Numbered from the stretch's first letter, positions 1-11,152 are shown. The stretch: DNA of 64,000 bases from Gemmobacter sp. 24YEA27 (GCF_030052995.1 NZ_JASJPW010000001.1:1236501-1300500), one strand, 5' to 3'. Numbers and translations are program-made. Notes: generated from the sequence alone by a model not told the origin.

Positions 1-1028
1 TGGGCGGTGGCCAGTTGGGGCGGATGCTTTCGGTTGCGGCGAGCCGGCTGGGCTATGTCACCCATATCTTTGAGCCGGGCGCGGCACCTGCGGGGCATGT
101 GGCGGCCCGCGTCACCACGGCGCCCTATGAGGATCTCGATGCGCTGCGGGCTTTCGCCGAAAGCGTCGATGTCGTCACCTATGAATTCGAGAATGTGCCG
201 ACCGCCGCGCTGGATGCGATCGAAGAGGTGCGCCCGATCCGCCCCAATCGCCGGACGCTGGCGATCAGTCAGGACCGGATCACCGAAAAGCAGTTTCTGA
301 CCGGCCTTGGCCTGAAAACCGCGCCTTTTGCGCAGGTCGACAGCCATGCGGATCTGGTTGCGGCCGTCGCGCGCCTTGGTGTGCCTTCGATCCTCAAGAC
401 CACACGCTTCGGTTATGACGGCAAGGGTCAGCTGCGGCTGGCCCCGGAGACCGACCTCGCCGCCGCCTGGGCGGGCATGGCGGGGGCGCCTTCGGTGCTG
501 GAAGGTTTTGTGTCCTTCGAGCGCGAGATTTCGGTGATCGCGGCCAGGGGCGCGGATGGTCAGGTTGCGGCCTTTGACCCGGGCGAGAATGTGCACAGTG
601 AAGGCATCCTGCGGACCACGACGGTTCCGGCCCGGATCTCTCCGGCCCTGCGCAGCGATGCGGTGCTGATCGCGGCGCGGATCCTCAATGCGCTGGATTA
701 TGTCGGCGTAATGGGGGTGGAGCTGTTTGTCACCCGTGAAGGGCTGCTGGTGAACGAGATCGCGCCAAGGGTGCATAATTCCGGCCACTGGACACAGCAG
801 GGCTGTGTGGTGGATCAGTTCGAACAGCATATCCGCGCGGTGGCCGGTCTCCCCCTCGGGGATGGCACCCGCTACAGCGATGTGGTGATGGAGAACCTGA
901 TCGGCGCCGATGTCGAACGCTTGCCGGAGCTTTTGCGCGAAAGCGGCGTGGCGGTGCATCTTTACGGCAAGGGCGCCTGGCGCGCGGGGCGCAAGATGGG
1001 CCATGTAAACCGGGTCGTGAAGGCCTGA
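1..1028 (+). CDS. purK: 5-(carboxyamino)imidazole ribonucleotide synthase PurK (5' end cut by window)
   Basis: PurK makes N5-carboxyaminoimidazole ribonucleotide from AIR, bicarbonate and ATP in purine synthesis. The reading frame is open from base 3 and begins with the GGGQLGRML stretch that normally lies within the first 10-20 residues of PurK, so only a few N-terminal codons are missing. ATP-grasp features follow: the lysine-containing KTTRFGYDGKGQ segment, EGFVSFEREISVI, and the metal/ATP site region VNEIAPRVHNSGHW near the C terminus. About 340 residues are visible, against roughly 350-360 for the family. PurE would be expected just upstream, outside the window. Identification is firm. 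Confidence 0.96.
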   Translation, partial: GGGQLGRMLSVAASRLGYVTHIFEPGAAPAGHVAARVTTAPYEDLDALRAFAESVDVVTYEFENVPTAALDAIEEVRPIRPNRRTLAISQDRITEKQFLTGLGLKTAPFAQVDSHADLVAAVARLGVPSILKTTRFGYDGKGQLRLAPETDLAAAWAGMAGAPSVLEGFVSFEREISVIAARGADGQVAAFDPGENVHSEGILRTTTVPARISPALRSDAVLIAARILNALDYVGVMGVELFVTREGLLVNEIAPRVHNSGHWTQQGCVVDQFEQHIRAVAGLPLGDGTRYSDVVMENLIGADVERLPELLRESGVAVHLYGKGAWRAGRKMGHVNRVVKA

Positions 1029-1055
1029 CGGTTCCGGCCGGGGCGCATACAGGAC

Positions 1056-1794
1056 TCATGGCGGGCCTACCGCGGGCGCATTCACGTCAGGAGGAAGCGG
1101 CTCCGTTTCGCGCGCGAACCGGCCCTGGGCGAGGAAATGCAGGGTCTGGCGGATGACGCCGGGCGCGAACATCATCCAGGTATGGCTGACGGGAAGGGTG
1201 ATATGATCGCTCATGCCCGCGAGCCTGGTGCTGGCGACGCTGACCTTTCCATCATCTTCGCCCGGGATCAGCGATGAGAACCAGGGGCTGACAGAGCGGC
1301 TTCCGGCGATAATCCCCAGCGGGTAATCGGCAGGCGGCAGCCGGTTCGGCCAGCTGTCAGGGGCGGTGCCAAGCGAAAGCCCCGCCGGCCCGTTCACCCA
1401 GCGAAACGGTGCGAGCGCGCCGAGCCGGTCGACGATTTCCGATCCGTGATTGGGCGGCGCCAGCATCACGACGCGGCCGGGCGGCGGCAGCGTATTGCGG
1501 CTGAGCCAGTCGCGCAGCAGGATCCCCCCATCGAATGCGTCACCGCATGAAGCGGCCGCCCCATCTCCAGCGCCGCGCCCAACTGGCGGTCCAGAAGCGC
1601 GGGCAGCGCGGCAACCGCCATCCTGGTCGAGGGATAGGCGATATTCACCACCTCATATCCGGCTGCCTTCAGCCGCAGCGCGATGGGCAGCAGCGAGCGC
1701 TGCGATCTGGCAAGGCCATGGATCAGCGCGACGGTCTCATGGCGCGCGCGGCCGGGGGCAGGCCGCAAAGCGGGCCGGGGCAGGCTGCCTTGCC

Positions 1795-1801
<7 letters not shown>
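1056..1801 (-). pseudogene. alpha/beta-hydrolase (lipase-like), single frameshift
   Basis: Two overlapping frames make one lipase-like alpha/beta hydrolase. The upstream part (from ATG at 1801) carries VALIHGLARS, the oxyanion/strand region, and the nucleophile elbow THSMGG. The downstream part carries [14 protein letters not shown] and a C-terminal VSHTWMM histidine region. The frame changes inside the six-G run (C-run 1524-1529 on the plus strand), right after THSMGG. Adding one base restores ILLRDWLS and a protein of about 248 residues, the usual size. The start overlaps the stop of the upstream iron-permease gene by a few bases, so the two are probably co-transcribed. The lesion may be a base-calling error rather than a true mutation. 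Substrate unknown. Confidence 0.8.
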
Positions 1802-2193
<392 letters not shown>

Positions 2194-2301
2194 GACGATC
2201 ATTCCCCGGGCAACTGGTGATCGGGTCAATCTGGGGCAGAGGAAGGCTCTGGACAAGATGCGTATTCCGGACGAGCCTTGCCCGGTTGGTGAGGGGGCAG
2301 A

Positions 2302-2805
2302 ATGAGCCGGGCATTTGTAAATGAAGACGCCGGAGCGGACCGGCCCGATCTGCCGGAACTGCCGCTCTCAAAGCATCCGAATTATGTCACCCTGCGCGGG
2401 CTGGCGGATCTGGAGGCGCGGCTGACGGCGCGGCTGCGCGACCTTGCGGCCTTGCGGGCGCGGGCAGATCGGCTCGACAAGCTGCCCGAAGCGGCGGCTG
2501 AGCGCGATATCCGCTGGCTCGAGGCGCGGCTCGCTTCGGCGATCCCGGTCGATCCCGCCGCCCAAAGCACCGAAGAGATGGCCTTCGGTCTCCAGGCGCT
2601 GGTGGCGGATGAAACCGGCACTGAGACACTTTATGAGATCACCGGGGAAGATGAGGCGGATCCGGGCCAGGGCCGTATAGCACCACATTCCCCGCTTGCC
2701 CGCGCGCTGATCGGCGCGCGGCCCGGCGATGAGGTGACCTGGAAACGCCCCGCAGGCGATCTGACCCTTGAAATCCTGGCAATCCGCCGCCCGGCCGCGC
2801 CCTGA
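2302..2805 (+). CDS. GreA/GreB-family transcription elongation factor-like protein
   Basis: A 167-residue protein with the Gre layout: an N-terminal region with HPNYVTLRGLADLEARL followed by a helical hairpin rich in Ala, Arg and Glu (about residues 35-80), then a C-terminal FKBP-like domain with YEITGEDEADP, IAPHSPLARALIGARPGDEV and a hydrophobic end strand. True GreA/GreB rescue backtracked RNA polymerase through acidic residues at the coiled-coil tip. The acidic tip is weak here, so this may be a Gre-like regulator rather than a cleavage factor. It is transcribed towards groEL and ends about 110 bases before it. Confidence 0.85.
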   Translation: MSRAFVNEDAGADRPDLPELPLSKHPNYVTLRGLADLEARLTARLRDLAALRARADRLDKLPEAAAERDIRWLEARLASAIPVDPAAQSTEEMAFGLQALVADETGTETLYEITGEDEADPGQGRIAPHSPLARALIGARPGDEVTWKRPAGDLTLEILAIRRPAAP

Positions 2806-2810
2806 CTTCC

Positions 2811-2842
2811 TCCTGACCTAAATACTCCCCCGCCGGAGGCGC
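2811..2842. repeat. dispersed gene-end element (copy 1)
   Basis: The stretch just after the GreA-like stop contains CTAAATACTCCCCCGCCGGAGG. A closely similar stretch, CTTAAATATCCCCGCCGGAGG (with a C missing), lies at 8331-8351 after another gene. Both sit at gene ends and next to hairpins, so this looks like a short dispersed element common to intergenic DNA in this genome. Its function is unknown. Confidence 0.45.
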
Positions 2843-2864
2843 CTGCCGCGACAGCGGCAAAGAA

Positions 2865-2892
2865 AAAGGGCGGCTCTGATGAGCCGCCCTTT
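2865..2892. terminator. bidirectional rho-independent terminator between greA-like and groEL
   Basis: Perfect inverted repeat: AAAGGGCGGCTC, loop TGAT, then GAGCCGCCCTTT. A-rich bases lie on one side and T-rich bases on the other, so it can work for both converging genes. It lies 23 bases beyond the groEL stop. Confidence 0.85.
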
Positions 2893-2915
2893 CCAAAAGT
2901 CCCATGAGGGATGGA

Positions 2916-4625
<1,710 letters not shown>

Positions 4626-4628
4626 TCA

Positions 4629-4916
4629 TCACGAAATGATGCCGAGGATGTCGCTTTCTTTCATGATGAGCAGTTCTTCACCTTCGACGGTGACTTCGGT
4701 GCCCGACCATTTGCCGAACAGCACGCGGTCGCCAGCCTTGACGCTCGGAGCGATCAGCTCGCCCGAATCTTTGCGCGCGCCTTCGCCGGTCGAAACGATT
4801 TCGCCCTCAGCGGGCTTTTCTTTCGCGGTATCCGGGATGATCAGCCCGCCCTTGGTTTTTTCCTCGGACTGGACGCGGCGGACCAGCACGCGGTCATGCA
4901 GCGGTTTGAATGCCAT
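4629..4916 (-). CDS. groES: co-chaperonin GroES (Hsp10)
   Basis: A 95-residue co-chaperonin that caps GroEL. It shows the family start [13 protein letters not shown], the mobile-loop region [19 protein letters not shown], and the C-terminal [17 protein letters not shown] ribosome binding site (GGGAG) lies about 8 bases before the ATG. It is the first gene of the groES-groEL operon and lies downstream of a CIRCE operator. Confidence 0.99.
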   Translation of the reverse strand: MAFKPLHDRVLVRRVQSEEKTKGGLIIPDTAKEKPAEGEIVSTGEGARKDSGELIAPSVKAGDRVLFGKWSGTEVTVEGEELLIMKESDILGIIS

Positions 4917-4952
4917 CTGGTAACACTCCCTTAGGTTCCAGGTTGAATGCGA

Positions 4953-4979
4953 TCAGCACTCACCCTGGGGGAGTGCTAA
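4953..4979 (-). promoter_or_regulatory. CIRCE operator (HrcA binding site) of groESL
   Basis: On the coding strand the site reads TTAGCACTC, nine spacer bases, GAGTGCTGA. The consensus is TTAGCACTC-N9-GAGTGCTAA, so only one position departs from it. It lies 37 bases before the groES start codon. HrcA represses groESL through this element in the absence of heat stress; hrcA itself is not in the window. Confidence 0.95.
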
Positions 4980-4987
4980 CGGGACAA

Positions 4988-5016
4988 CAGGTAGGTAAAG
5001 CCCTCTGGCCTGTCAA
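4988..5016 (-). promoter_or_regulatory. probable sigma70-type promoter of groESL
   Basis: Upstream of CIRCE the coding strand has TTGACA (positions 5016-5011) and, after 17 bases, TACCTG (4993-4988) as a weak -10. The predicted transcript start would fall at or inside CIRCE, as expected for HrcA repression. The -35 is a perfect consensus; the -10 is poor, so the exact -10 is uncertain. Confidence 0.6.
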
Positions 5017-5232
5017 CCGCTTCTTCCGGCTTTTTGTCTGCATTCTCGCCGCCGGTTCCGGCGTCTGATCCGGAGGCGCTGGAAAGCACGCGCGGAGACG
5101 TCAGCCGGGACATTCATGGGCGGCCTGCGTCTTGCCTTGGTCTTGCCGCGCTGAAATGTCAGTCTGGCCAGGGAACAGCGCCGCGCCGCGCGGCCTGTGC
5201 CCGTTCTGCCGCCCATTTTGCCGGAGCCCGTC

Positions 5233-6243
5233 ATGAAGCATCTCGCCGTCGCAGCCTTTGCGCTTTTCGGGCTTGTCTCGCAGGCTGCGGCCTATTGTGC
5301 CGGGACCAATCTGGTCGACCAGATGCTGCCCGGCGATCTGAAAGAGATTCGCGCCCGCGCCGATGCCGTCCCCTTTGCACGCGGTAATTTCTGGACGGCT
5401 GAAAAAGAGGGTCGCGCGATGACCATCGTGGGCACTTATCATATTGATGATCCACGTCATATGTCGGTCATGGCCGCGCTGACCGGGCGTATCGCCGAGG
5501 CAACCGGGCTTCTGGTCGAGGCCGGTCCGGATGAGGAAGACGCGCTGATGCAGGCGATGGGTAAAAACCCGTCGCTCATGTTCATCACCGAAGGGCCGAG
5601 CCTGCTGGAACGCCTGCCGCGCGATACCTGGCGGCGGCTTTCCGAGGCGCTGGAGGCCCGCGGCATCCCGGGGGTTTTCGCGGCCAAGTTTCAGCCCTGG
5701 TATGCCACGGTCGTGCTGGCGATTCCGTCCTGCATGATCGCCGAACCCGATCTGAAAAACGGGCTCGACGCGCAGCTGATCGAGGCGGCCGGCGCGGCCG
5801 ATGTACCGGTCCGGGCGCTGGAACCCTATGACACCCTGTTCACGATGTTCGGCGCCCTGAGCGAGGAACAGTCGATTGCCATGGTCGAGGCCTCGCTGGC
5901 GATGGAGGGGCAGTCTGAGGATATGGCGGTGACGATGGCAGATCTTTATTTCGAAGCAGATTCGCGGATGATCTGGGAGCTGAACCGGCTCTTCGCCTAT
6001 AAGCAGCCCGGCTATACCAAAGACCAGGTCGATGCCGAGATGGCTGTGATGGAGGATGTGATGATGATCCGCCGCAACCGCGCCTGGATCCCGGTGATCG
6101 AGGCGGCGGCGGCAAAAGGGCCGCTGGTCGTGGCCTTTGGCGCGCTGCACCTCTCGGGCGAGGAAGGTGTGCTGAACCTGCTGGCCGAAAATGGCTGGAT
6201 GATTTCCGAACTCGACCTGGCGGGGGGCGTATCGCCACCCTGA
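5233..6243 (+). CDS. TraB/GumN family protein
   Basis: A 336-residue exported protein of the TraB/GumN family. A signal peptide covers about residues 1-19 (MKHLAVAAFALFGLVSQAAA, cleavage after AAA). The family's marks follow: TIVGTYHIDDPRHM near residue 65 (the GTxH-like motif), LLVEAGPDEED with the conserved acidic cluster, and the C-terminal VVAFGALHLSGEEGVLNLLAENGW with its GxxHL motif. These residues resemble the metal/active site of TIKI-type proteases, but activity in bacterial members is unproven. The ATG at 5233 is chosen over an upstream in-frame start because it begins a clean signal sequence. Confidence 0.88.
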   Translation: MKHLAVAAFALFGLVSQAAAYCAGTNLVDQMLPGDLKEIRARADAVPFARGNFWTAEKEGRAMTIVGTYHIDDPRHMSVMAALTGRIAEATGLLVEAGPDEEDALMQAMGKNPSLMFITEGPSLLERLPRDTWRRLSEALEARGIPGVFAAKFQPWYATVVLAIPSCMIAEPDLKNGLDAQLIEAAGAADVPVRALEPYDTLFTMFGALSEEQSIAMVEASLAMEGQSEDMAVTMADLYFEADSRMIWELNRLFAYKQPGYTKDQVDAEMAVMEDVMMIRRNRAWIPVIEAAAAKGPLVVAFGALHLSGEEGVLNLLAENGWMISELDLAGGVSPP

Positions 6244-6448
6244 TCGGCCGCTACTGTGCCGGCGCAGGCAGCATATAAGGGCAGGTCGTAAAGATATCCT
6301 GCTTAATCCGGCATTGTCCGGTCGACGCCGGGCAGTCACGGCGCTATTTCTTGCTCCGGGCCCACTGGCTGCCGCCGGGAGAAAACCGCGCCGCGGTCAG
6401 GCCATAGTCCCGGACCGGGCGGGATGATCAGATCCGAAGGATGTCGCC

Positions 6449-7885
6449 ATGACGCGCAATACCGAAACGCTCCTTTTCATCGACGGCCAGTGGCGCGCGG
6501 GAACCGGGGGGAGGGCGATTCCCGTGATCAACCCGGCAACCGGCCGCCAGATCGGCACCGTGGCCCATGCCGCGCGCGAAGATCTTGACGCGGCGCTGGC
6601 GGCGGCAGAGCGCGGCTTCCGGATATGGAAAAACACCGCCGCCTTTGAACGTGGCAAGCTCATGCGCAAGGCGGCAAACCTTCTGCGCGACCGCGCCGAT
6701 GATATCGCCGTGCTGATGACGCTGGAAAACGGCAAGCCGCTGGCGCAGTCAAAGGTCGAGATCGCCGGCGCCGCCGATGTGATCGACTGGTTCGCGGGCG
6801 AGGGCCAGCGCAGCTATGGCCAGGTGATTCCGTCGCGCGCCCCCGATGTGCTGCAATTCACAGTGAAACAGCCGGTTGGCCCTGTCGCGGCGTTTACCCC
6901 CTGGAACTTTCCGATCAACCAGATCGTGCGCAAACTCTCGGCCGCGCTTGCGGCGGGCTGTTCGTTCATCGTGAAGGCGCCCGAGGAGACCCCGGCCTCG
7001 CCGGCGGAACTGATCCGGGCCTTCCAGGATGCCGGTGTGCCGGCGGGGGTCGTGAACCTCGTTTTCGGTATTCCGGCCGAAATTTCCGAATATCTGATTC
7101 CGCATCCGGTGATCCGGAAAATCAGCTTCACCGGCTCGACCCCGATCGGCAAGCAGCTGGCGGCCCTGGCCGGGCTGCATATGAAGCGCGCGACGATGGA
7201 GCTTGGCGGCCATGCGCCGGTGATCGTGGCGGGCGATGCCGATCTCGACCTCGCGGTGTCGCAGATCGCGATGCATAAGTTCCGCAATGCGGGCCAGGTC
7301 TGCGTCTCGCCGACCCGCTTCCTCGTGCATGATGACCTCCACGCCGCCTTTACCGAAAAGTTCACCGATTATGCGGCAAAGCTGAAGGTGGGCGACGGCA
7401 TGGATCCGGCCACCGAAATGGGGCCCTTGTCGAATGAACGCCGCATTCCTGCGCTGGAGGCACTGATCAATGATGCAGTTGAAAAGGGCGCACGCCTGAC
7501 CACCGGCGGGCGCCGGATCGGCAATGAGGGCTGGTTCTTCGAGCCGACCGTGCTGGCCGATGCCCCCCTGTCGGCGCGGATCATGAGCGAAGAACCCTTC
7601 GGCCCAGTGGCGGTGATCAACCGCTTCTCGACCATCGACGAGGCGATTGCCGAGGCGAACCGGCTGCCCTTCGGTCTGGCCTCCTATGCCTATACCTCGG
7701 ACACGGCGACCGCGACGCGGCTCGGGAATGAGATCGAGGCGGGGATGCTGACGATCAACCATCTCGGCCTCGCGCTGCCGGAAACCCCCTTTGGCGGCAT
7801 GAAGGACAGCGGCTACGGCACCGAGGGTGGATCAGAGGCGATTGAGGCCTATCTCGAAACCCGTTTCGTGACCCGCAAAGGCTGA
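6449..7885 (+). CDS. NAD(P)-dependent succinate-semialdehyde dehydrogenase family protein
   Basis: A 478-residue aldehyde dehydrogenase that most resembles succinate-semialdehyde dehydrogenase (GABA and related carbon catabolism; succinate semialdehyde to succinate). Visible catalytic parts are PWNFP (Asn about 153), the cofactor stretch [13 protein letters not shown] (general base Glu about 251) and GQVCVSP with the nucleophile Cys about 285, then EEPFGPV. The Lys of the cofactor site lies in VKAPEE, as in this subfamily. AAGGATG precedes the ATG. No neighbouring gabT or regulator is present, so the substrate is inferred from the family only. Confidence 0.9.
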   Translation: MTRNTETLLFIDGQWRAGTGGRAIPVINPATGRQIGTVAHAAREDLDAALAAAERGFRIWKNTAAFERGKLMRKAANLLRDRADDIAVLMTLENGKPLAQSKVEIAGAADVIDWFAGEGQRSYGQVIPSRAPDVLQFTVKQPVGPVAAFTPWNFPINQIVRKLSAALAAGCSFIVKAPEETPASPAELIRAFQDAGVPAGVVNLVFGIPAEISEYLIPHPVIRKISFTGSTPIGKQLAALAGLHMKRATMELGGHAPVIVAGDADLDLAVSQIAMHKFRNAGQVCVSPTRFLVHDDLHAAFTEKFTDYAAKLKVGDGMDPATEMGPLSNERRIPALEALINDAVEKGARLTTGGRRIGNEGWFFEPTVLADAPLSARIMSEEPFGPVAVINRFSTIDEAIAEANRLPFGLASYAYTSDTATATRLGNEIEAGMLTINHLGLALPETPFGGMKDSGYGTEGGSEAIEAYLETRFVTRKG

Positions 7886-8009
7886 CGCGGTCGGGGCCGC
7901 AGGTGCCGGATTTTGCTTTCCGTCGCTGCGGTCTCTGGAGCCTCTCTCAGTCATATGGCAAAGCTGCCTGCGGCGGCGGATGCCGCAGGAATGAGAGAGG
8001 TAATTACAA

Positions 8010-8258
8010 GTGAAACGGTTTTTGACGATCCTGGTCGTGGCAGTTTTCGCGGCCGTCGCAATGGTTGGCTATAGGTATGTGTCCTGGGTGAAAAACTGGA
8101 CCGGCGCGGACACGCCTTTCGATGAGGTCGGGATCGATCTGCACAAATATATGCCGGGTTTCGTTCAGGACTGGGGCTGCGCCCGCCTCTTTGACGAATT
8201 CGGAGATAAAACCCTGCCGCCACATGGCTGTCGCGGCAAAGGCGGCTGGCCGTCGTAA
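8010..8258 (+). CDS. small membrane-anchored or exported protein of unknown function
   Basis: An 82-residue protein starting at GTG with GAGAGAGG nine bases upstream. An N-terminal hydrophobic segment (about residues 4-20) is followed by a periplasmic-looking part with two Cys (about residues 57 and 74, in WGCARLFDEFG and PPHGCRGKG) that could form one disulfide. I do not recognise a family. The strong ribosome binding site, signal-like N terminus and sensible composition support a real gene. Confidence 0.6.
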   Translation: MKRFLTILVVAVFAAVAMVGYRYVSWVKNWTGADTPFDEVGIDLHKYMPGFVQDWGCARLFDEFGDKTLPPHGCRGKGGWPS

Positions 8259-8264
8259 GAAAGG

Positions 8265-8283
8265 GCGGGGGCTCTGCCCCCGC
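8265..8283. terminator. GC-rich hairpin after the small protein gene
   Basis: Perfect hairpin GCGGGGGC, loop TCT, GCCCCCGC, seven bases after the stop codon at 8258. There is no U-tract, so termination strength is uncertain. Together with the next inverted repeat it forms a compound gene-end element. Confidence 0.55.
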
Positions 8284-8290
8284 ACCCCCG

Positions 8291-8341
8291 GGATATTTAA
8301 GGACAGATGAGGAAAGCGCTTTCATCTGTCCTTAAATATCC
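8291..8341. repeat. perfect 20-bp inverted repeat with AAATATCC end element (copy 2)
   Basis: Arms at 8291-8310 and 8322-8341 are perfectly complementary (GGATATTTAAGG... pairing with ...CCTTAAATATCC) around an 11-base centre that itself contains the palindrome GAAAGC-GCTTTC. The right arm runs into CCCGCCGGAGG, matching the element at 2811-2842. It may act as a terminator or an RNA-processing hairpin; it is too long and too perfect to be chance. Confidence 0.75.
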
Positions 8342-8477
8342 CCGCCGGAGGCTTTCGCATCCTGTCAGAGACGCGCGGGTTCGATGTCGTCGCAGGAGCA
8401 GAGGCCTCAGGTGACAAAAGTCTTCACCTTGCCTATAAGGCGCGGCGAAACTGAGCTCCTCCCGCAAGGAATCTGAC

Positions 8478-9398
8478 ATGACGATCAAGGTTTTTGGCCA
8501 CAAATCTCCCGATACCGATTCCACCGGTTCGCCGATCATCTGGGCCTGGTATCTCTCGGAGATCAAAGGTGCCCCGGCGAAACCGTATCTGCTGGGCGAG
8601 CCGAATACCGAAGCCGCTTTCGTGCTGAAGCACTGGGATCTGGCGAAACCCGAGATCATCGCGGATGTGGCGGCGGGTGATGAGGTTGTGATCGTCGACA
8701 CCAATAACCCGGCCGAGCTGCCGCCTTCGGTCAATGAGGCCTCGATCATCGGCATCATCGACCACCATATGCTGGTCGGCGGGCTGAAGACCAAAGCGCC
8801 GATCGACATCACCATCCGCCCGCTCGCCTGCACCGCCACGCTGATGCATGACCTGATCGGCGCAGATCTGGCCCGCGCGCCGAAAGCGATCAGGGGCGCG
8901 ATGCTGTCCTGCATCCTGTCGGACACGCTGGAATTCCGCTCGCCGACCACCACGCCGCATGACAGGGCTGTGGCTGAGAAACTCGCCGCCGATCTCGGCA
9001 TCTCGATCCCCGAATATGCCAGCCAGTTGTTCGAGGCGAAATCGGATGTCTCCGAATTCTCGGATGAGGTTTTGCTGCGGATGGACAGCAAGGAATACAA
9101 TATCGGCGGCAAAGAGTTGCGGGTCTCGGTGCTGGAAACCACCGCGCCCAAAGTGCTGCTGGACCGTAAAGCCAGCCTGATGGCCTCGATGCCGGCGGTG
9201 GCAGAGGCCGATGGCGCCGATCAGGTTCTGTTGTTCATCATCGACATTCTGAAAGAGGAAGCCACGCTTCTGGTGCCGAATGATCTGGTGAAGACCATTG
9301 CCGAAGCCTCGTTCGGTGCGAAAGTCGAGGGCGACACGGTCGTACTGCCCGGGATCATGAGCCGCAAAAAGCAGATCCTGCCGTCGCTGAAGGTCTGA
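8478..9398 (+). CDS. ppaC: manganese-dependent (family II) inorganic pyrophosphatase
   Basis: A 306-residue DHH-superfamily pyrophosphatase that splits PPi into two phosphates, helping drive biosynthetic reactions. The N-terminal domain carries GHKSPDTDS (residues 7-15), VDTNNP (73-78) and IDHHMLV with the DHH motif at 95-97, all metal ligands. A second domain follows, with the C-terminal SRKKQILP active-site loop. Length and motifs fit the family exactly. AAGGAAT lies before the ATG. It ends before a bidirectional terminator shared with the convergent Hsp70 gene. Confidence 0.96.
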   Translation: MTIKVFGHKSPDTDSTGSPIIWAWYLSEIKGAPAKPYLLGEPNTEAAFVLKHWDLAKPEIIADVAAGDEVVIVDTNNPAELPPSVNEASIIGIIDHHMLVGGLKTKAPIDITIRPLACTATLMHDLIGADLARAPKAIRGAMLSCILSDTLEFRSPTTTPHDRAVAEKLAADLGISIPEYASQLFEAKSDVSEFSDEVLLRMDSKEYNIGGKELRVSVLETTAPKVLLDRKASLMASMPAVAEADGADQVLLFIIDILKEEATLLVPNDLVKTIAEASFGAKVEGDTVVLPGIMSRKKQILPSLKV

Positions 9399-9420
9399 GC
9401 CGGGGCGTCCTGGCAAAGGA

Positions 9421-9447
9421 AAGGGCGGCCCTTCGGGTCGCCCTTTT
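9421..9447. terminator. bidirectional terminator between ppaC and the Hsp70 gene
   Basis: Stem AAGGGCGGCCC, loop TTC, arm GGGTCGCCCTT (one G-T pair), with A-rich bases on the left and TT on the right. It lies between the two convergent stop codons. Confidence 0.8.
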
Positions 9448-9452
9448 CGCAT

Positions 9453-10697
9453 TCACGCGGCGGCGGCCAGCGCAAGGCCATCGACCACCGCGGTAAAGGC
9501 CTCGGATCGGTGGATACGGGCCTCGGGCAGGATCTCTGTCGCGAGGTCGCTCACCAGCCGCATCAGGCTTGAGCCGCCGACAAGGATCACCGCGCCGATC
9601 TGATCCGCCCCGAGCCCGGACAGGCGCAGCGTCTCGCGGATCGCCTGGTCCAGCGCCATACGGTAATCGCGCAGCGCCAGATCCAGCGAGCCAAAGGAGA
9701 TCGGTGCCGAAAGGCCCGGCTCGACAAACTCCATCGCGATGCGGGTCTTTGCCTCGCCACTATTGGCCGCGATCTTGCCACGCTCGACCGCGAAGGCCAG
9801 TTCATGGCCGAGTTCTTCGCTCAGCACGGTGGCGAGCCGTTCAAGCCGTTTGCGATCCACCGCAAGGCGCAGCATCGAGGCGACTTCGCGTCTGGTTTCC
9901 GGCGTGTAGAGGAAGGGGATCCGCGCCCATGTGGCAAGGTCGGAATAGATCGCATTCGGCACCGGCAAAAGCCCCGGCCCCATTTCGCGCTTCAGCTCGC
10001 CCCCCTGGCCAAGGCGCGGCATGACATGGGCGAGCGCGACGGAGTGGTCGAAATCGGTGCCGCCCAGCCGGATACCATGGCTGGCGAGGATATCGACCTT
10101 GCCGCCTGCCGCGCGGAAGACGGTGAAATCCGAGGTGCCGCCGCCGATATCAATGATCAGACCGGTCTGATCGCCGATCTCTTGCTGGCAGGCCCAGGCG
10201 GCGGCTTCGGGTTCGGCCAGGAAGTCAACATCGGTGAAGCCGGCGGCGAGGTAACAGGCGCGCAGATCGGCAAGGGCCTGGGCGTCGCGACCAGGGTCAT
10301 TGCTGTGGAAATGCACCGGGCGACCAGACAGAACACGGTCGGGGCAGGCGCCGAGGCTTTGCGTCACCCGGGCGCGCAGTTCGACCAGAAAAGCGGTGAT
10401 GATGGCCGCGAGGCTTTGCCTTTTGCCGCCGATCATCCTGGTCTCATGCAGCAAGGGGGTTCCGAGCACCGATTTCAGCGCCCGCATATAGCGGCCCTCA
10501 TCCCCCGCAATCAGCGCCTCGCCTGCCGCACGACCGATGCGCATCGCGCCGCCTCCGGGTGGGAAGAAGACGGCGGTGGGAAGGGTGTCGCTGCCCTCTT
10601 CGATGGCGATGCGCTGCACCTGGCCATCGGGTCCGGTTACAGCAACCGCCGTATTCGAGGTGCCGAAATCAACTGCGAGAACCTCTGCCTGCATCAT
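9453..10697 (-). CDS. Hsp70-family protein (YegD-like)
   Basis: A 414-residue protein equal to the ATPase half of Hsp70, without a DnaK-type substrate-binding domain. The phosphate-1 loop VDFGTSNTAV, the phosphate-2 motif IDIGGGTSDFTVF, and the adenosine motif ILVGGSSLM are all present. This architecture matches E. coli YegD-type proteins, whose role is unknown. An ATGATG start lets translation begin at 10697 or 10694. Neighbours YdcH and hsp20 are on the far side of an intergenic gap, so a stress-related role is only suggested. Confidence 0.9.
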   Translation of the reverse strand: MMQAEVLAVDFGTSNTAVAVTGPDGQVQRIAIEEGSDTLPTAVFFPPGGGAMRIGRAAGEALIAGDEGRYMRALKSVLGTPLLHETRMIGGKRQSLAAIITAFLVELRARVTQSLGACPDRVLSGRPVHFHSNDPGRDAQALADLRACYLAAGFTDVDFLAEPEAAAWACQQEIGDQTGLIIDIGGGTSDFTVFRAAGGKVDILASHGIRLGGTDFDHSVALAHVMPRLGQGGELKREMGPGLLPVPNAIYSDLATWARIPFLYTPETRREVASMLRLAVDRKRLERLATVLSEELGHELAFAVERGKIAANSGEAKTRIAMEFVEPGLSAPISFGSLDLALRDYRMALDQAIRETLRLSGLGADQIGAVILVGGSSLMRLVSDLATEILPEARIHRSEAFTAVVDGLALAAAA

Positions 10698-10786
10698 CGC
10701 CGCCCGTCATGAAAGGGATTGGGGCGCGCGACCTAGCCTAAACCCCGGACCGCCGCAAGCGTGGGGAGAGCAAACGGCTGGGTGGC

Positions 10787-11005
10787 TCAGGCGATGATAT
10801 CCGGGATCAGCCGATCTTCGATCGTGGCGATCTGGTCCTTCAGCGACAGCTTTTGCTTTTTCAGCCGACGGATCGTCAGGATATCCGGACGCCCGTTCTG
10901 TTCCAGCGCATAGATCGCCTCGTCGAGATCACGATGTTCCCGGCGCAGAACCCCGAGTTTCACGCGCAGCATCTCATCAAAGCTCATTTCAGAGGGGGCA
11001 TTCAT
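10787..11005 (-). CDS. YdcH-family (DUF465) small coiled-coil protein
   Basis: A 72-residue DUF465 protein. The conserved pattern is visible: LGVLRREHRDLDEAIYALE, then a turn at NGRPD, then IRRLKKQKLSLKDQIATIE. It is almost entirely helical and probably forms an antiparallel coiled coil. The start MNAPSEMSF at 11005 is chosen because an upstream extension looks unrelated to the family; the internal MSF start at 10987 is also possible. Function unknown. Confidence 0.85.
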   Translation of the reverse strand: MNAPSEMSFDEMLRVKLGVLRREHRDLDEAIYALEQNGRPDILTIRRLKKQKLSLKDQIATIEDRLIPDIIA

Positions 11006-11123
11006 GGCTGGACGCGGGTCTTTGCTGAAGGTTCTGATCAAATCATAGAGCCGATTGATGATTCGGAGAAGCACCGCCCTGCGGAATGCAGAAATTTTCC
11101 CGTATTGGCGGTGATTTGCCGGC

Positions 11124-11152
11124 CTTGCAGCCGGACAGGCTGCGCCCCATAT
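11124..11152 (+). promoter_or_regulatory. probable RpoH (sigma32) heat-shock promoter of hsp20-DUF1150
   Basis: CTTGCA at 11124-11129, a 15-base spacer and CCCCATAT at 11145-11152 closely match the sigma32 pattern (CTTGAA, 13-17 bases, CCCCATNT). The predicted start lies about 70 bases before the hsp20 ATG and suits a heat-induced small heat-shock gene. Confidence 0.65.

Noticed and set aside
8291..8341. Possible insertion-sequence terminal repeat
   Set aside because: The two arms are only 11 bases apart, with no transposase or target duplication; a hairpin element is simpler.
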